Source: Saprospiraceae bacterium
Lineage (GTDB): Bacteria > Bacteroidota > Bacteroidia > Chitinophagales > Saprospiraceae
Direction: 5' to 3'
Assembly: GCA_025055285.1 (NCBI GenBank)
Contig: JANWXM010000026.1
Location: forward strand, 1 to 49,708
DNA: 49,708 nt
Position numbers and translations under genes: made by a program. The number at the start of each line of letters is the position of its first letter. Within the stretch, counting starts at the first letter, position 1. Under the pieces are notes generated by a model that was given only the letters and a program-made list of their open reading frames with translations, was not told the DNA's origin and made no database searches. Below, one piece after another: positions 18,615 through 28,335 of the stretch.

Positions 18615-19258
18615 GTTTTACGAAAAACAAGTTGGCAAAATTCGTCATCGCGCCTCTTCTAACGAATAGCAGCGGGCGAAGTTTTGAACAGGCACCTTCC
18701 TTTTCAAGGAGACTCCCGCTCTTGATAGCGTCGAAGATTTTAGCGTGCTCTTGCTAGAGTGGCTTAGCTCGTTCACCACGCGCATTTCATTTGGCTTTAG
18801 GTTGGTTTGATGTGCATATTCTTCTTCGGAATCTTCCACATAACCAAGTACGTGGGCTGCACCTTGGCCGCTTGGTGTAAGCTAGTTGAAAAACGATAAG
18901 GCTAAGTTCTTTCCCAAAGAGTCTGGTGCCCTCTCGCAACGAGAGGGCTTGAAAACCTAACAATTAGGAAGATCTACTAGAAATGTAGGGGCTGTAAGGT
19001 AGGATTGAGTAACTTAAACAGCTACTTCCAAAGCAGTTTTCTGTTGGCATATGCGGCCTTACGATCCGCGGTTCACGGGGTAGTGCACGCAATTTACGAT
19101 TTCCGTTGCAAAAGCAACAATGCAGCGGCATTTTACAGAGCGACATCGGTCAATTCCACTCCTCAACCGGCAATACGAAATGTACTCCAACCGTGCTATT
19201 CGGTGTACATGCGAGAGCTCAAGACTGACGTCGCAAGTAGGGCTTTTCACAACGAACA
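18615..19258. other. uvrA-recA intergenic region
   Basis: 644 bp with no supported gene. It contains a perfect 9-bp hairpin at 18928-18948 (GCCCTCTCG, CAA loop, CGAGAGGGC). This may end recA transcription, although no T-tract follows it on either strand. Short frames at 18645-18839 (minus) and from 19005 (plus) have no family features, and the latter runs into the end of recA on the opposite strand. Confidence 0.5.
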
Positions 19259-20338
19259 TCAAAACTCCATGTCTTCTCCGCTTAATTCCTCTAGCGGTAA
19301 AACAGAGCCCACTGCACTTGAGCGAGTTGTAGTTTGGCCGGAAGCGGCCTTTTCCTTTATTTTTCTCTCAACTTCAGCGGCAACCTCTGGGTTGTCGAGG
19401 AAAAACTGCTTGGCAGCATCGCGGCCTTGCGCGATTTTGGTACCCTCGTAGCTGTACCACGCCCCGCTTTTCTGAATGACGTCCAATTCTGTTCCTAAGT
19501 CAACCAACTCGCCAACTTTAGAGATGCCCTGCCCAAAAACGATATCAAAGGTAGCCACGCGAAAGGGTGGAGCGAGTTTATTTTTCACCACTTTTACTTT
19601 CACTTGGTTACCAACAACATTTCCCTCCTTATCCTTGATGGCCGCTCCGCTTTTTCGGATGTCTAGGCGCACAGAGGCGTAAAACTTGAGAGCATTGCCG
19701 CCAGTGGTTGTTTCTGGGTTTCCAAACATAACGCCGATCTTCTCGCGCAACTGATTGATGAAGATACAACAACACCCCGTGCGTCCAATGGCGGCTGCCA
19801 ACTTCCGCATGGCTTGACTCATTAAGCGGGCTTGAAGCCCAACCTTAGAGTCTCCCATTTCTCCTTCAATCTCAGACCGCGGCACCAAAGCAGCTACTGA
19901 ATCTACCACAACGATATCTACAGCACCAGAGCGGATTAGGTTCTCAGCAATTTCTAGGGCTTGTTCGCCGTGGTCAGGCTGACTAATAAGCAGATTGTTT
20001 ACATCTACACCAAGATTCTCTGCATAAAAACGGTCAAAAGCGTGTTCGGCATCGATAATCGCGCCAATACCACCCTTTTTCTGGCACTCTGCAATAGCAT
20101 GAATAGCCAAAGTTGTTTTGCCTGAAGATTCAGGTCCATAAATTTCTATGATGCGCCCTCGCGGATAGCCTCCACAACCTAGAGCTATATCCAAGCCTAT
20201 GGATCCGGTAGGTATTACGTCTACCTCTACCGCTTGTTTGTCACCTAGACGCATAACAGTACCTCTGCCGTATACTTTATCTAGGCGCTCAATGGTTGCT
20301 TGTAAAGTCTTAAGTTTATCCTCTTTACTTTTTGACAT
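19259..20338 (-). CDS. recA: recombinase RecA
   Basis: 359 residues. RecA forms ATP-dependent filaments on single-stranded DNA for homologous recombination and the SOS response. Walker [10 protein letters not shown] (68-76), the [20 protein letters not shown] segment and the L2 region with [22 protein letters not shown] are all intact. The C-terminal tail is acidic, as usual (ELSGEDMEF). The start MSKSKEDK gives a normal N-terminus and a good promoter lies just upstream. No lexA or recX is adjacent. Confidence 0.98.
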   Translation of the reverse strand: MSKSKEDKLKTLQATIERLDKVYGRGTVMRLGDKQAVEVDVIPTGSIGLDIALGCGGYPRGRIIEIYGPESSGKTTLAIHAIAECQKKGGIGAIIDAEHAFDRFYAENLGVDVNNLLISQPDHGEQALEIAENLIRSGAVDIVVVDSVAALVPRSEIEGEMGDSKVGLQARLMSQAMRKLAAAIGRTGCCCIFINQLREKIGVMFGNPETTTGGNALKFYASVRLDIRKSGAAIKDKEGNVVGNQVKVKVVKNKLAPPFRVATFDIVFGQGISKVGELVDLGTELDVIQKSGAWYSYEGTKIAQGRDAAKQFFLDNPEVAAEVERKIKEKAASGQTTTRSSAVGSVLPLEELSGEDMEF

Positions 20339-20361
20339 AAAATGTATTTAATTAACGGGCG

Positions 20362-20395
20362 CAAAGATAAAACAAATCGTTTTGAATAAAAACAA
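20362..20395 (-). promoter_or_regulatory. promoter of recA
   Basis: TATCTTTG on the minus strand (20369-20362) with a TTG at 20395-20393, a gap of 23 nt, at the edge of the phylum's range. The recA start lies 23 nt downstream of the -7 box. Confidence 0.6.
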
Positions 20396-20474
20396 AGGGT
20401 TATCTTTTTCTCAAAAAAGTAGTCAAATATACGAAGGTCTGAAATGTAGAGGCTGGTTTGGGTTTATATTTTTA

Positions 20475-20510
20475 ATAAAAAAGAAAAAAGCGATGCTCAT
20501 TTGCATCGCT
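20475..20510 (-). terminator. rho-independent terminator after the exported beta-rich protein gene
   Basis: Arms AGCGATGC (20489-20496) and GCATCGCT (20503-20510) form an 8-bp stem with a 6-nt loop. On the minus strand it is followed by TTTTTTCTTTTTT. It lies 205 nt after the stop of the gene at 20715 and shields recA from transcription of the upstream cluster. Confidence 0.85.
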
Positions 20511-20714
20511 CCAAATTAAGTCGCATGAGAAGTCTCCTGTTGAATACTTACAAGAACAAAGGTAACGCATTTTCTGGACATTCGAAAAAATACAAAACAC
20601 CGAGTTTTGTTACTTATGAATTCGAGTATTTTTTTGAAAGAAATATGTCTTAATCTATTTAAAATCACCAAATTAATATTCTTTTCAAAACGCATAAGTC
20701 GTCAGCCTCCAAAC

Positions 20715-21716
20715 TTACCGAATGGGGGCTAAATAGATTTCCTCAGCGTAGATTGGCGTTTCAACAACGGCTTCAATGTCTATTTGAACGGCAATGTCGT
20801 TTAGCCAGTTATCGTTTCGAAAGGCAAAATACCATGTTCCTGTTAAGGGCGAAGAGCGGCGTTGAACATCAGCGCTAATGTTCTCCTGGAAAATAAAGGC
20901 CTGATATTTCTCTCCTTTAAAGAATTTGTCGGCGTTTTCACGAGACAATAGCGCATAGTCGACAACTTCACTGACCTTTGGCACGCCGAGATCTACGGCA
21001 GCACCCAAGGCAAAGGCAGCCAAAGCGGTTTCTGGTGCAACGGCCAACATTTTTACCGCTCCGGATTGAAGGAGGCCTTTCAAGGCCTCTGCATCTTTTC
21101 GGCGCGCTTCAGCAGTGGCTTGGCCTACAGTAATGCGGAACGCCCATCGCACAGTATTGGGGGGCAACGTAAATTGGTAGAGGCCCATAGGCTTTTTCGT
21201 CCACATTTTGTTTGCACTAACATTCACTTGGCCGCCCAAGGAGACAATTTCCGTGCGTTTTCCTACGGAGATAGAGCGTTTTTGCTCGCGAAAGTTCGGC
21301 TCTTTGCTTACGTCCCAAGTGATTCTAGTGTCAAAGTGCTCGGTTAGAGGCGAAGCTGGTGTTCGATGCAGAACGATACGGCAGACTTTTTTGCCCAGTC
21401 CTCTTTCTCGTACAAGTAATTGATATATACCCGTTTGAGGAATTCGGAGGCGATGCACTAATGCTGTATCTAGTGCATACGTACTAAAGAGGATAGGTCC
21501 CTTCAACTGAGCAAACTCTACTTGTCGCACTTGGCGACCCACGAGCACTTCTATGCGGAGCGAAACTTCGTCGTCTTTTGCGAAAGCGTAATTGAAAACA
21601 TGGTCACCATCCATTTTAAAAGTCCGGTCAGCGACCAAAATGGGTGCAAAAGGTTGAGCAACAAGGCTCAGCGGAAGCCCTACTAACAACAATATAGATA
21701 GCACTCTAGACAACAT
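20715..21716 (-). CDS. exported beta-rich protein of unknown function
   Basis: About 333 residues from the ATG at 21716, which directly precedes a clean signal peptide (MLSRVLSILLLVG, cleavage near LVAQ). An in-frame start 42 nt upstream is less likely because it would add a polar extension before the signal. The mature part is rich in beta-strand-like segments, with an alanine-rich helical stretch near 205-250. No cysteine motif, catalytic signature or sorting domain is visible. It is probably periplasmic. It follows the DadA-like gene by 57 nt and is the last gene before the terminator at 20475-20510. Confidence 0.75.
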   Translation of the reverse strand: MLSRVLSILLLVGLPLSLVAQPFAPILVADRTFKMDGDHVFNYAFAKDDEVSLRIEVLVGRQVRQVEFAQLKGPILFSTYALDTALVHRLRIPQTGIYQLLVRERGLGKKVCRIVLHRTPASPLTEHFDTRITWDVSKEPNFREQKRSISVGKRTEIVSLGGQVNVSANKMWTKKPMGLYQFTLPPNTVRWAFRITVGQATAEARRKDAEALKGLLQSGAVKMLAVAPETALAAFALGAAVDLGVPKVSEVVDYALLSRENADKFFKGEKYQAFIFQENISADVQRRSSPLTGTWYFAFRNDNWLNDIAVQIDIEAVVETPIYAEEIYLAPIR

Positions 21717-21773
21717 CCGGCAAGTATTCTTTTGGTATTCAAAAAGAGTAAGGTTCAATCTCCCAGTAGGTTG

Positions 21774-23057
21774 CTAAGAGTATCGCTTTGGATCGAATGG
21801 CGCTGTGGGTATGGACGTCGGTTTGCCCGTAGCCAACTCTGCGACTAATTTACCTGTTCCAGCGGCCAAACTCACTCCAATCATGCAGTGCCCAGTGGCA
21901 AAAAGGAGGTTGCGGTTTTTTCGCCCAAAGCCAATGTAGGGCAAGCCGTCGGCTGACAGCGGCCGATAGCCGAACCACGTGCGCTGGAGTAACAAATCAG
22001 GGTCGTCAAGTGCGCGCACGCCGGGGTCAGCTGCGATGCCGGGCATATATTCCTGCACAGCGCGCAAAATGCCCTGCACCCTGGGCAAGCGGATACGATC
22101 ATCCATGGGGCCAATCTCTAGTGTACTGCCGATACGCAAGCGATTGGGCCATGGAGTTAGGGCTACTTTGGCTTCCTTAAAAATACACGGATAGTTGAGT
22201 TGACTCTTAGGATTCTCTATGGTGAAGGAATAGCCTTTGGCAGGCATCATGGGCAAATACTCATCGCTAAAGCGCGCTAGCTGAGCAGACCACGAACCCG
22301 CGGCAAGCACGACTAGGTCGGGTTCTATGCTTTCCTCTGCATTATTATTGCGATAGCGAACAGAGACAATTCTACCGTTTGCGCGCTCAAAACCAGTAAC
22401 TTCACAATGGCGCAGGATGTGCACGCCGCGATTTTCTAGCACGCGAGGTAATTGCTCCATGAGCGCATTAGGGTAAAGATGCGCATCATCGCGATAAAGG
22501 ACGCCGCCGCGTACCCTAATTTGAGCAGCGGGCTCTAGAGCCTCTGCTTGTTCCCTATTGAGCACTGTCACTTTTAAACCCAACTCTTCCGCCTGCTGCG
22601 CCAGATTTTTCTCCTCTTTCTCGGCCTCAGGAGTTTTATACCACATAACGCAGCCTTTTTCAATGTATTCGAAGTTAAAGATCCCTGACTCTATCCATCG
22701 CCTTGTTTCTGCTTTCGAGAACAGGAGAAGGTCTGCAAGGGGGCGTGCCGAGCGTTTCACGTGAACTAAAGTCGCTGCACGCATGAACTTTATCCCCCAA
22801 TCTATAAGCTGCCAACTCACTACCGGCCGGATATAAAAGGGACTCTTGGCATCAAGTAACCAAAGGAGACCCTGCTTCACCACACCAGGCGAGGCCAAAG
22901 GAACAAAATGAGAGGGTGAAAGGTAGCCCATATTGCCAAAAGAGCAACCATCGGTTAAGTCACCCTTTTCAAGCACAATGACCTCGCATTGCTCTTGCTG
23001 GAGATAATAAGCGGCACTTAATCCAATGGCGCCGCCGCCAATGATGACCACTCGCAT
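21774..23057 (-). CDS. FAD-dependent D-amino acid dehydrogenase / DAO-family oxidoreductase
   Basis: 427 residues of the DadA/glycine-oxidase (DAO) family. The N-terminal dinucleotide-binding motif is GGGAIGLSAAYYL, with an acidic residue at the end of the second strand (VLEKG). The C-terminal segment LPYIGFGRKNRNLLFATGHCMIGVSLAAGTGK matches the FAD-contact region of D-amino acid dehydrogenases. Such enzymes oxidise D-amino acids or related secondary amines to keto acids, passing electrons to the respiratory chain or oxygen; substrate choice cannot be read from sequence. Its first 40 nt overlap the end of the upstream SWIM gene, so the two are coupled. Confidence 0.88.
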   Translation of the reverse strand: MRVVIIGGGAIGLSAAYYLQQEQCEVIVLEKGDLTDGCSFGNMGYLSPSHFVPLASPGVVKQGLLWLLDAKSPFYIRPVVSWQLIDWGIKFMRAATLVHVKRSARPLADLLLFSKAETRRWIESGIFNFEYIEKGCVMWYKTPEAEKEEKNLAQQAEELGLKVTVLNREQAEALEPAAQIRVRGGVLYRDDAHLYPNALMEQLPRVLENRGVHILRHCEVTGFERANGRIVSVRYRNNNAEESIEPDLVVLAAGSWSAQLARFSDEYLPMMPAKGYSFTIENPKSQLNYPCIFKEAKVALTPWPNRLRIGSTLEIGPMDDRIRLPRVQGILRAVQEYMPGIAADPGVRALDDPDLLLQRTWFGYRPLSADGLPYIGFGRKNRNLLFATGHCMIGVSLAAGTGKLVAELATGKPTSIPTAPFDPKRYS

Positions 23058-24310
23058 ATACTTTGCAGGTGAATAAAACGCTCATGAGAAATTGCACTCA
23101 AAGGACGGAACGATACTCCATTCCACTCACCGAAAACAGTAAGCGGACGCCCTTCGCTAGCTGCAATTAGCGACCAGCCCACTTGAGAAGAGCAATTCAG
23201 AGACAGGCAAAAATTTTCTCTGTCAATTAGGACAAAGCCCTGCGCAATATGCTTAGGCGTCACTTCCAAGAGTACAGCAGGAAATGCCATCAGGTATGGA
23301 TGATTTGACAAAGCGCGTGCAAAGGTGAGCGCCATTTCAGAAAAGGTTCGAAAACCGGGCAATTTTTTTACCCTGCGCCCCGGTATTGTCTTTAATGGCT
23401 CTCGGCTCAAAGCACGCAAAGGCCAAGCAGAAGGATAGTACACCACTGAGCCTTGTACTAGTTTCCCCAGAGGAAAGGGCAAGGTAAAGTTTTCGGCGCC
23501 AAAAGCGTATTCTTGAAATAGCGCAAAACGCCCGCTTTTAGCACCGAGTAACCAAGTACGGCGTTCGCGCAAACTCGCTTCAAGGGTTTCTTCTACTAGC
23601 CCAAGGACAGCCCAAATGTCTTGAAGGTGCTCGCCCTGCAGGTAGACAAATTCCTTTGAAGGACTGAAGCCCAGGAAAGTCTCTAGATCATATCGTTGAC
23701 TTTGAGTCAAGCGATGGCGTTGCTTCCAAGCTTGTACGGCCAGAGCAGCCTCCGCTAAAGTTACCACAAAGGATTCGTAATATTCTGCTTGTCGGGCAAG
23801 TGCTTCGCCAGCAATGCGGATTCGGCGACTTAAGTTGCGCATGGAAGCATCGGCTAGCCGAGTCGTTATGGCCAGGTAAAATTGCGCGTCTTCTGATATC
23901 GATGCAGCAATGCCGCGTTGCAAGACGTCCTCCAACCAAACTTCAAGTTCTTTTAGGCCGCGTTCAATACGCGCTGTGCGCTCATGAGCATCAGAAACAG
24001 AGGCAACAGAAGAAGCCTTTTTAGGCTTACGAGCGCCAGCAGCTACCGAGATCGAAGAGAGCCATTCAGGTGGACAAGCGTGCTCTTCAAAAAACGCGTT
24101 TTCGTGTCTTTCTAGCAGTAAAGCAAGCGCCTGAGCATGCAGACAAGGGCGAGGGCGAAAAGAGCAGGTACAGTACAAAGTACCTGTCGCCGTGTCATAA
24201 GCTATGTAATGTACTCGCTCTACTGACACGGGCATTTCTGCCCAATACCAACTTTTCCAGCGACCGAGTGAGGAAAAAAAAGCAAAATCTGCCAAAAGTG
24301 AGGCGCGCAT
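23018..24310 (-). CDS. SWIM zinc-finger protein
   Basis: 430 residues. Near the N-terminus a SWIM-type metal site is visible: C47-T-C49, six residues, then C56-L-H58 (CxCx6CxH), preceded by the usual strand pair YIAYDTATGTLYC. SWIM fingers mediate DNA or protein binding. The remainder is mixed helical and strand sequence (helical about 100-230) with no helicase or transposase motif, so it is not a SWI2/SNF2 or MuDR protein. Bacterial proteins of this kind are poorly characterised. It begins the SWIM / DadA-like / exported protein cluster and overlaps the DadA-like gene by 40 nt. No promoter box was found upstream. Confidence 0.75.
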   Translation of the reverse strand: MRASLLADFAFFSSLGRWKSWYWAEMPVSVERVHYIAYDTATGTLYCTCSFRPRPCLHAQALALLLERHENAFFEEHACPPEWLSSISVAAGARKPKKASSVASVSDAHERTARIERGLKELEVWLEDVLQRGIAASISEDAQFYLAITTRLADASMRNLSRRIRIAGEALARQAEYYESFVVTLAEAALAVQAWKQRHRLTQSQRYDLETFLGFSPSKEFVYLQGEHLQDIWAVLGLVEETLEASLRERRTWLLGAKSGRFALFQEYAFGAENFTLPFPLGKLVQGSVVYYPSAWPLRALSREPLKTIPGRRVKKLPGFRTFSEMALTFARALSNHPYLMAFPAVLLEVTPKHIAQGFVLIDRENFCLSLNCSSQVGWSLIAASEGRPLTVFGEWNGVSFRPLSAISHERFIHLQSICEWSSLAAAPLD

Positions 24311-24547
24311 GATGAAATTTTGGCATCTTCTTAACGCATAAATAGTGCTTGTCGTTCATTTACCTTCAATTGAAGTATCTGCACAACGCTCGGGCATAAG
24401 ACAACCTTAGGCGTGCTTCTTTTAAAGACTGAATATGTTACTTATCGCCCTCGAAAAATACATCGTATTGTCTTTCTCTGCATAGAGTTGATAGTTTTTG
24501 GACTTTTCTCGAAAAAGTCAGTTCGAACGGGGAGAAAAGCTCGAACT

Positions 24548-24575
24548 TTGTCTTTGCCAATAAGTCTTATCTTTC
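24548..24575 (+). promoter_or_regulatory. probable promoter of the secreted metalloprotease
   Basis: TTG at 24548-24550, then 17 nt, then TATCTTTC at 24568-24575 (one mismatch to TAnnTTTG). The start codon follows 19 nt later. Confidence 0.45.
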
Positions 24576-24594
24576 AAAAGTAAAGCATATAACT

Positions 24595-27500
24595 ATGCGA
24601 AAAATAGCCCTTGTAGCCTGCCTCGTTGCAGTGGTGTATGCATCGGTTGCTCAGTCAGCACTGAATTTTTGGGAAAAAATTGAAGAGAGTGCACTAATTT
24701 TACCTGAGGACGCACGCCGCACAGTTGAGCCTGCGCGCTATCAAACCTATCGCCTAGATTATGCGGCATTGACGGCGGCCTTGCGCAAGGCTCCTATGGA
24801 GTTTACAGAAGCAGCTCGACAGCGGCCTCTGCTGCTTCAACTTCCAAGTGCAGCAGGCGAACTGCGCGTATTTCGGGTATGGGAGTCGCCTATCATGGCT
24901 TCAGAATTGACGGAACGCTACCCTGAGATCCGCACCTATGCAGGAGAAGCTGTGGACGAACCCGGCGTGCACGTGCGGCTGGGAGTGGGCTATCTGGGCT
25001 TTCACGCGTTCGTGCGAGATGCAAAAGGAACTATTGAGTCAATCCGTACGTATGTAGATGGTCAACGCGAATACTACGTAGTATATTATCAGCACGACCT
25101 ACCTATAGAGCCTGGGCTTCGCGGTGGAATCTCCTGCGGGGTACAAGAGGATGTGCTCAGTGCTGAGGCATGGGAAAACATTCTAGAAAATGACCAGCGG
25201 GAGATTCGTCAACGCTCCAGTAATTCAGCACCTATCAGGGTCTACCGCACTGCTATTGCTGCTAAAGGAGAATATTCCCAATTCCACGGCGGTACAAAGG
25301 CGTCTGTGTTAGCTGCTATCAATACTGCGCTCAACTACATTGTAAACATTATGGAGCCGGATTTCGGCGTGCGGTTAGTGCTTATCCCAAACAATGACGC
25401 TATCATCTTTCTCGACCCAAACACTGATCCTTATTCTGGCGAGACAGTAGGCGACTGGATGAATCAGAATCCCGGCGCTATTAATCCGATTATCGGTATC
25501 GATGCTTACGATGTGGGACATGTTTTTGCCCGTTATGTTTCTGGTAGTGCCGTAGGCATAGCGGGTGGCCAGGTGTGCAGCAACCTAGGTAAGGCGCGCG
25601 GAGCCTCCTCAGCGACCAACACGAACACGGAGTACTTCTACCGCGTAGCAGCCCACGAGTTTGGTCATCAGCTAAGCGCTAGTCATACGTGGTCGAACTG
25701 CCCGGGGGCAGAAGGCCAGTTGGCCCAAGGCACTGCTTTTGAACCAGGTAGCGGCAGTACCATTATGTCCTACGCTGGGGCCTGCGCGGGCAGTAACATA
25801 CAAGGAGATGTAGATTCGTATTATCACTTGGCTTCAATTATTCAAGTGCGCACCTTTGTAACCCAAGGGCAGGGTGCCACTTGTGGAACTGACGTAGACG
25901 TAAATAATCGATTTCCCTCTGTAACCGTTACTAGCCCCCGCAATGTTGTCATTCCTCTACAAACTCCTTTTCGTCTAGAGGCCCAAGGAATTGACCCAGA
26001 TGGCGATGCCCTTCGCTATAATTGGGAACAGTTTGATACTGGCCCTTCCTCTCCGCTAGGAAATCCCACAGGGACAGCGCCTATGTTTCGATCTTTCCCG
26101 CCTACGTCAAATCCTGTCCGGTTCCTACCTCGACTGCAAACCGTAGCCAACAATACAAGTTCTATTACTGAAGTTATGCCAGGGTATAGCCGCCCATTTA
26201 CTTTCCGCGTCAGTGTGCGCGATGGTAAAGGTGCACAAGCATGGGACGAAATTCGCTTCTCGGCTAGTGATGCAGGCGGTCCCTTCCGGGTGGAGTATCC
26301 AAATACTAGCGGCATCGTTTGGCGCCAAGGGGAATGGCAAGTTATTTCTTGGGATGTAGCAAATACCGACCAACCTCCGTTTAACTGCCGACGGGTCAAC
26401 ATTCGCATGAGCACTGACGGCGGCCTGACCTTCCCGGTTCTTCTGGCGGCTCAAGTGCCAAACACTGGGCGCCATTGTATCCGCGTACCTAACGTTACGA
26501 GCAACTTGGTGCGCATCTTGGTTGAAGCAGCAGACAACCTCTTCTTCGATATGTCGAATGCAAACTTGCGTATCGAGGCTGCTTCCCAGCCATCTTTTAG
26601 TGTTTGTGCGCCGCAAATTTTCGATACAGTATGCCTGCCTACTGTGTATCGAAGCACCATCAGTACAACCGCTATTGGCGCCTTTAATACGCCCCTTACT
26701 TTGAACGCATTGAATTTGCCCGCAGGTGCTACGGCGACGTTTACGCCGAATCCCGTAATCCCGGGTCAAGATGCGGTTTTAGAGATTGTCTTCTCCGGTA
26801 CTCAACCCGAAGGAACTTTTGAGTTCACTATTGAGGCAGCTGCAGACTCGGTAAAGAAGACTCTTAATAAGGTTATTGCCGTATACTTCAACGACTTTAC
26901 AGGCATGGCCTTGCAGACACCGCCTAACGGCGCTGATGGTCAGAACCGCGCTCCTTCGCTGCGCTGGAAAGGCTCTCCGAATGCAAACATTTACGAAATA
27001 CAATTGGCGACAAATCCCTCTTTTGCACCCTCAACCATCGTTCTGACTCGGGATAGCATCGCAACGGATACTTTTCAGGTGCCTTTGTTGCTCGATAAAG
27101 GTAAGGTCTATTACTGGCGCGTTCGGCCAATTAACGAATGTGGCCGCGGCTCATGGGTAGGTCCTTTTTCCTTTGCTACGCTAGTAGACTTGTGTGCAAA
27201 GTTCGAAGCTTTCGATTTGCCTAAGAATATTCCTACAAGCATTAGCACTGTTGAGTCCAAAATTATTGTCCAGGCCAACGCTATTATCAGCGATGTTAAT
27301 GTGACAAAGATTCGCGGTAACCACCAATTCTTCCGCGATTTAGAGATGTCACTTATCAGTCCATTGGGCACGTCTGTGTTGCTCTTCAAGCAAAAGTGCG
27401 GCGGTTTGAACATTCCTTTTCTCATGGGCTTTGACGACTCTAGTCCATTAACTTTCGCTTGCCCGCCTGGCAACTTTGGAGCTATTTATAAGCCCGAACA

Positions 27501-28227
27501 ACAACTTAATGCCTTCAATGGTCAGTCCGCTTTGGGTAGCTGGACCCTTCAAGTAAAAGATAATTTTGTGAGTTCGGGGGGCACTCTCTCGGAATTTGAA
27601 ATTGAGCTGTGTTCGGGTAGTCCGTTAACTCCACCACTGTTGGTTAACAAAGTGCCGCTTCTTGTAGATCCGGGTACGAATGCTCCCATCACAGAGGCCC
27701 TCCTCAAAGCACAGGATGCGAATAACACTGAAGATCAATTGGTGTATACCTTAATGAGCATACCTGCCCACGGCCGGCTGGAACTGAACTGGACAGGCAA
27801 GATGGAAATAGGCGCGCAGTTTACCCAAAGGCAGATAAACAATGGTGCTTTGCGCTACTTCCACTATGGTGCAAATGCGTTGCCCGACCAGTTTTGCTTT
27901 ACTGTAACTGATGGCGAGGGAGGACTCATTTATGATTGTTTTCCCATCCAAGTTCGCCCATTGAATAGCCGCGACTTGCCAAAATTGGATTTTGTATTGA
28001 TGCCCAATCCTGCTTCTGAGGAAATTCGCCTGTTTTTTGGCGAGGCACTCCGCTCAAAGACCCGCGTGCGTCTTCTTGATCCCGCAGGTCGCCTCGTTCG
28101 AGAGCAAACCTGGGAAGCAGGCCCAAGCTTTTTGACCGTGCCTGTGCTCCATTTACCTGCGGGTCTATACCTTTTAAGCGTAGAAAACGCCGAAGGCATT
28201 GGGGTAAGCAAAATTTTTGTTCGATAA
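24595..28227 (+). CDS. large secreted reprolysin-like zinc metalloprotease with P domain and T9SS sorting domain
   Basis: 1210 residues. A signal peptide (ending near SVAQ) and a propeptide-like region precede a metalloprotease domain with the long zinc motif H354-E-F-G-H358-Q-L-S-A-S-H364. A downstream IMSYAG supplies the Met-turn, marking a metzincin of the reprolysin type. Next come Ig/PKD-like repeats (about 440-780), a fibronectin-like repeat (about 775-860), and a proprotein-convertase P domain (about 870-1005, GSWTLQVKDNF). A cadherin/CSPG-like repeat follows (about 1010-1120), then a type A T9SS sorting domain (FVLMPNPASEE to the end). It is predicted to be a surface or released protease. 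A probable promoter lies upstream and the gene stands alone. Confidence 0.92.
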   Translation: MRKIALVACLVAVVYASVAQSALNFWEKIEESALILPEDARRTVEPARYQTYRLDYAALTAALRKAPMEFTEAARQRPLLLQLPSAAGELRVFRVWESPIMASELTERYPEIRTYAGEAVDEPGVHVRLGVGYLGFHAFVRDAKGTIESIRTYVDGQREYYVVYYQHDLPIEPGLRGGISCGVQEDVLSAEAWENILENDQREIRQRSSNSAPIRVYRTAIAAKGEYSQFHGGTKASVLAAINTALNYIVNIMEPDFGVRLVLIPNNDAIIFLDPNTDPYSGETVGDWMNQNPGAINPIIGIDAYDVGHVFARYVSGSAVGIAGGQVCSNLGKARGASSATNTNTEYFYRVAAHEFGHQLSASHTWSNCPGAEGQLAQGTAFEPGSGSTIMSYAGACAGSNIQGDVDSYYHLASIIQVRTFVTQGQGATCGTDVDVNNRFPSVTVTSPRNVVIPLQTPFRLEAQGIDPDGDALRYNWEQFDTGPSSPLGNPTGTAPMFRSFPPTSNPVRFLPRLQTVANNTSSITEVMPGYSRPFTFRVSVRDGKGAQAWDEIRFSASDAGGPFRVEYPNTSGIVWRQGEWQVISWDVANTDQPPFNCRRVNIRMSTDGGLTFPVLLAAQVPNTGRHCIRVPNVTSNLVRILVEAADNLFFDMSNANLRIEAASQPSFSVCAPQIFDTVCLPTVYRSTISTTAIGAFNTPLTLNALNLPAGATATFTPNPVIPGQDAVLEIVFSGTQPEGTFEFTIEAAADSVKKTLNKVIAVYFNDFTGMALQTPPNGADGQNRAPSLRWKGSPNANIYEIQLATNPSFAPSTIVLTRDSIATDTFQVPLLLDKGKVYYWRVRPINECGRGSWVGPFSFATLVDLCAKFEAFDLPKNIPTSISTVESKIIVQANAIISDVNVTKIRGNHQFFRDLEMSLISPLGTSVLLFKQKCGGLNIPFLMGFDDSSPLTFACPPGNFGAIYKPEQQLNAFNGQSALGSWTLQVKDNFVSSGGTLSEFEIELCSGSPLTPPLLVNKVPLLVDPGTNAPITEALLKAQDANNTEDQLVYTLMSIPAHGRLELNWTGKMEIGAQFTQRQINNGALRYFHYGANALPDQFCFTVTDGEGGLIYDCFPIQVRPLNSRDLPKLDFVLMPNPASEEIRLFFGEALRSKTRVRLLDPAGRLVREQTWEAGPSFLTVPVLHLPAGLYLLSVENAEGIGVSKIFVR

Positions 28228-28291
28228 AGATCTTCTGCCGAAAAAAGAGCAGGAATGTTTTCGAAATTCACTGCTGAAAACAATGTGAGAA

Positions 28292-28310
28292 AGAACGGGA
28301 AAGCCGTTCT
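28292..28310 (+). terminator. weak hairpin after the metalloprotease gene
   Basis: AGAACGG (28292-28298) pairs with CCGTTCT (28304-28310) around a 5-nt loop, followed by ATGTTT. It lies 65 nt after the stop. The T-tract is poor, so this may be attenuation or chance. Confidence 0.3.
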
Positions 28311-28335
28311 ATGTTTAGTTCGTTGAAGACGGCTC

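Noticed and set aside
18645-18839. 64-codon minus-strand frame (GTG start) just upstream of uvrA
   Set aside because: No recognisable family, no promoter box and no binding site; composition is not protein-like.
18928-18948. Hairpin in the uvrA-recA gap as a rho-independent terminator
   Set aside because: The stem is perfect but no T-tract follows on either strand, and it lies 310 nt from the recA stop. It is noted only as part of the gap.
19005-19451. 148-codon plus-strand frame running antisense into recA
   Set aside because: Its second half is the shadow of recA. The first half has no start signal or motif.
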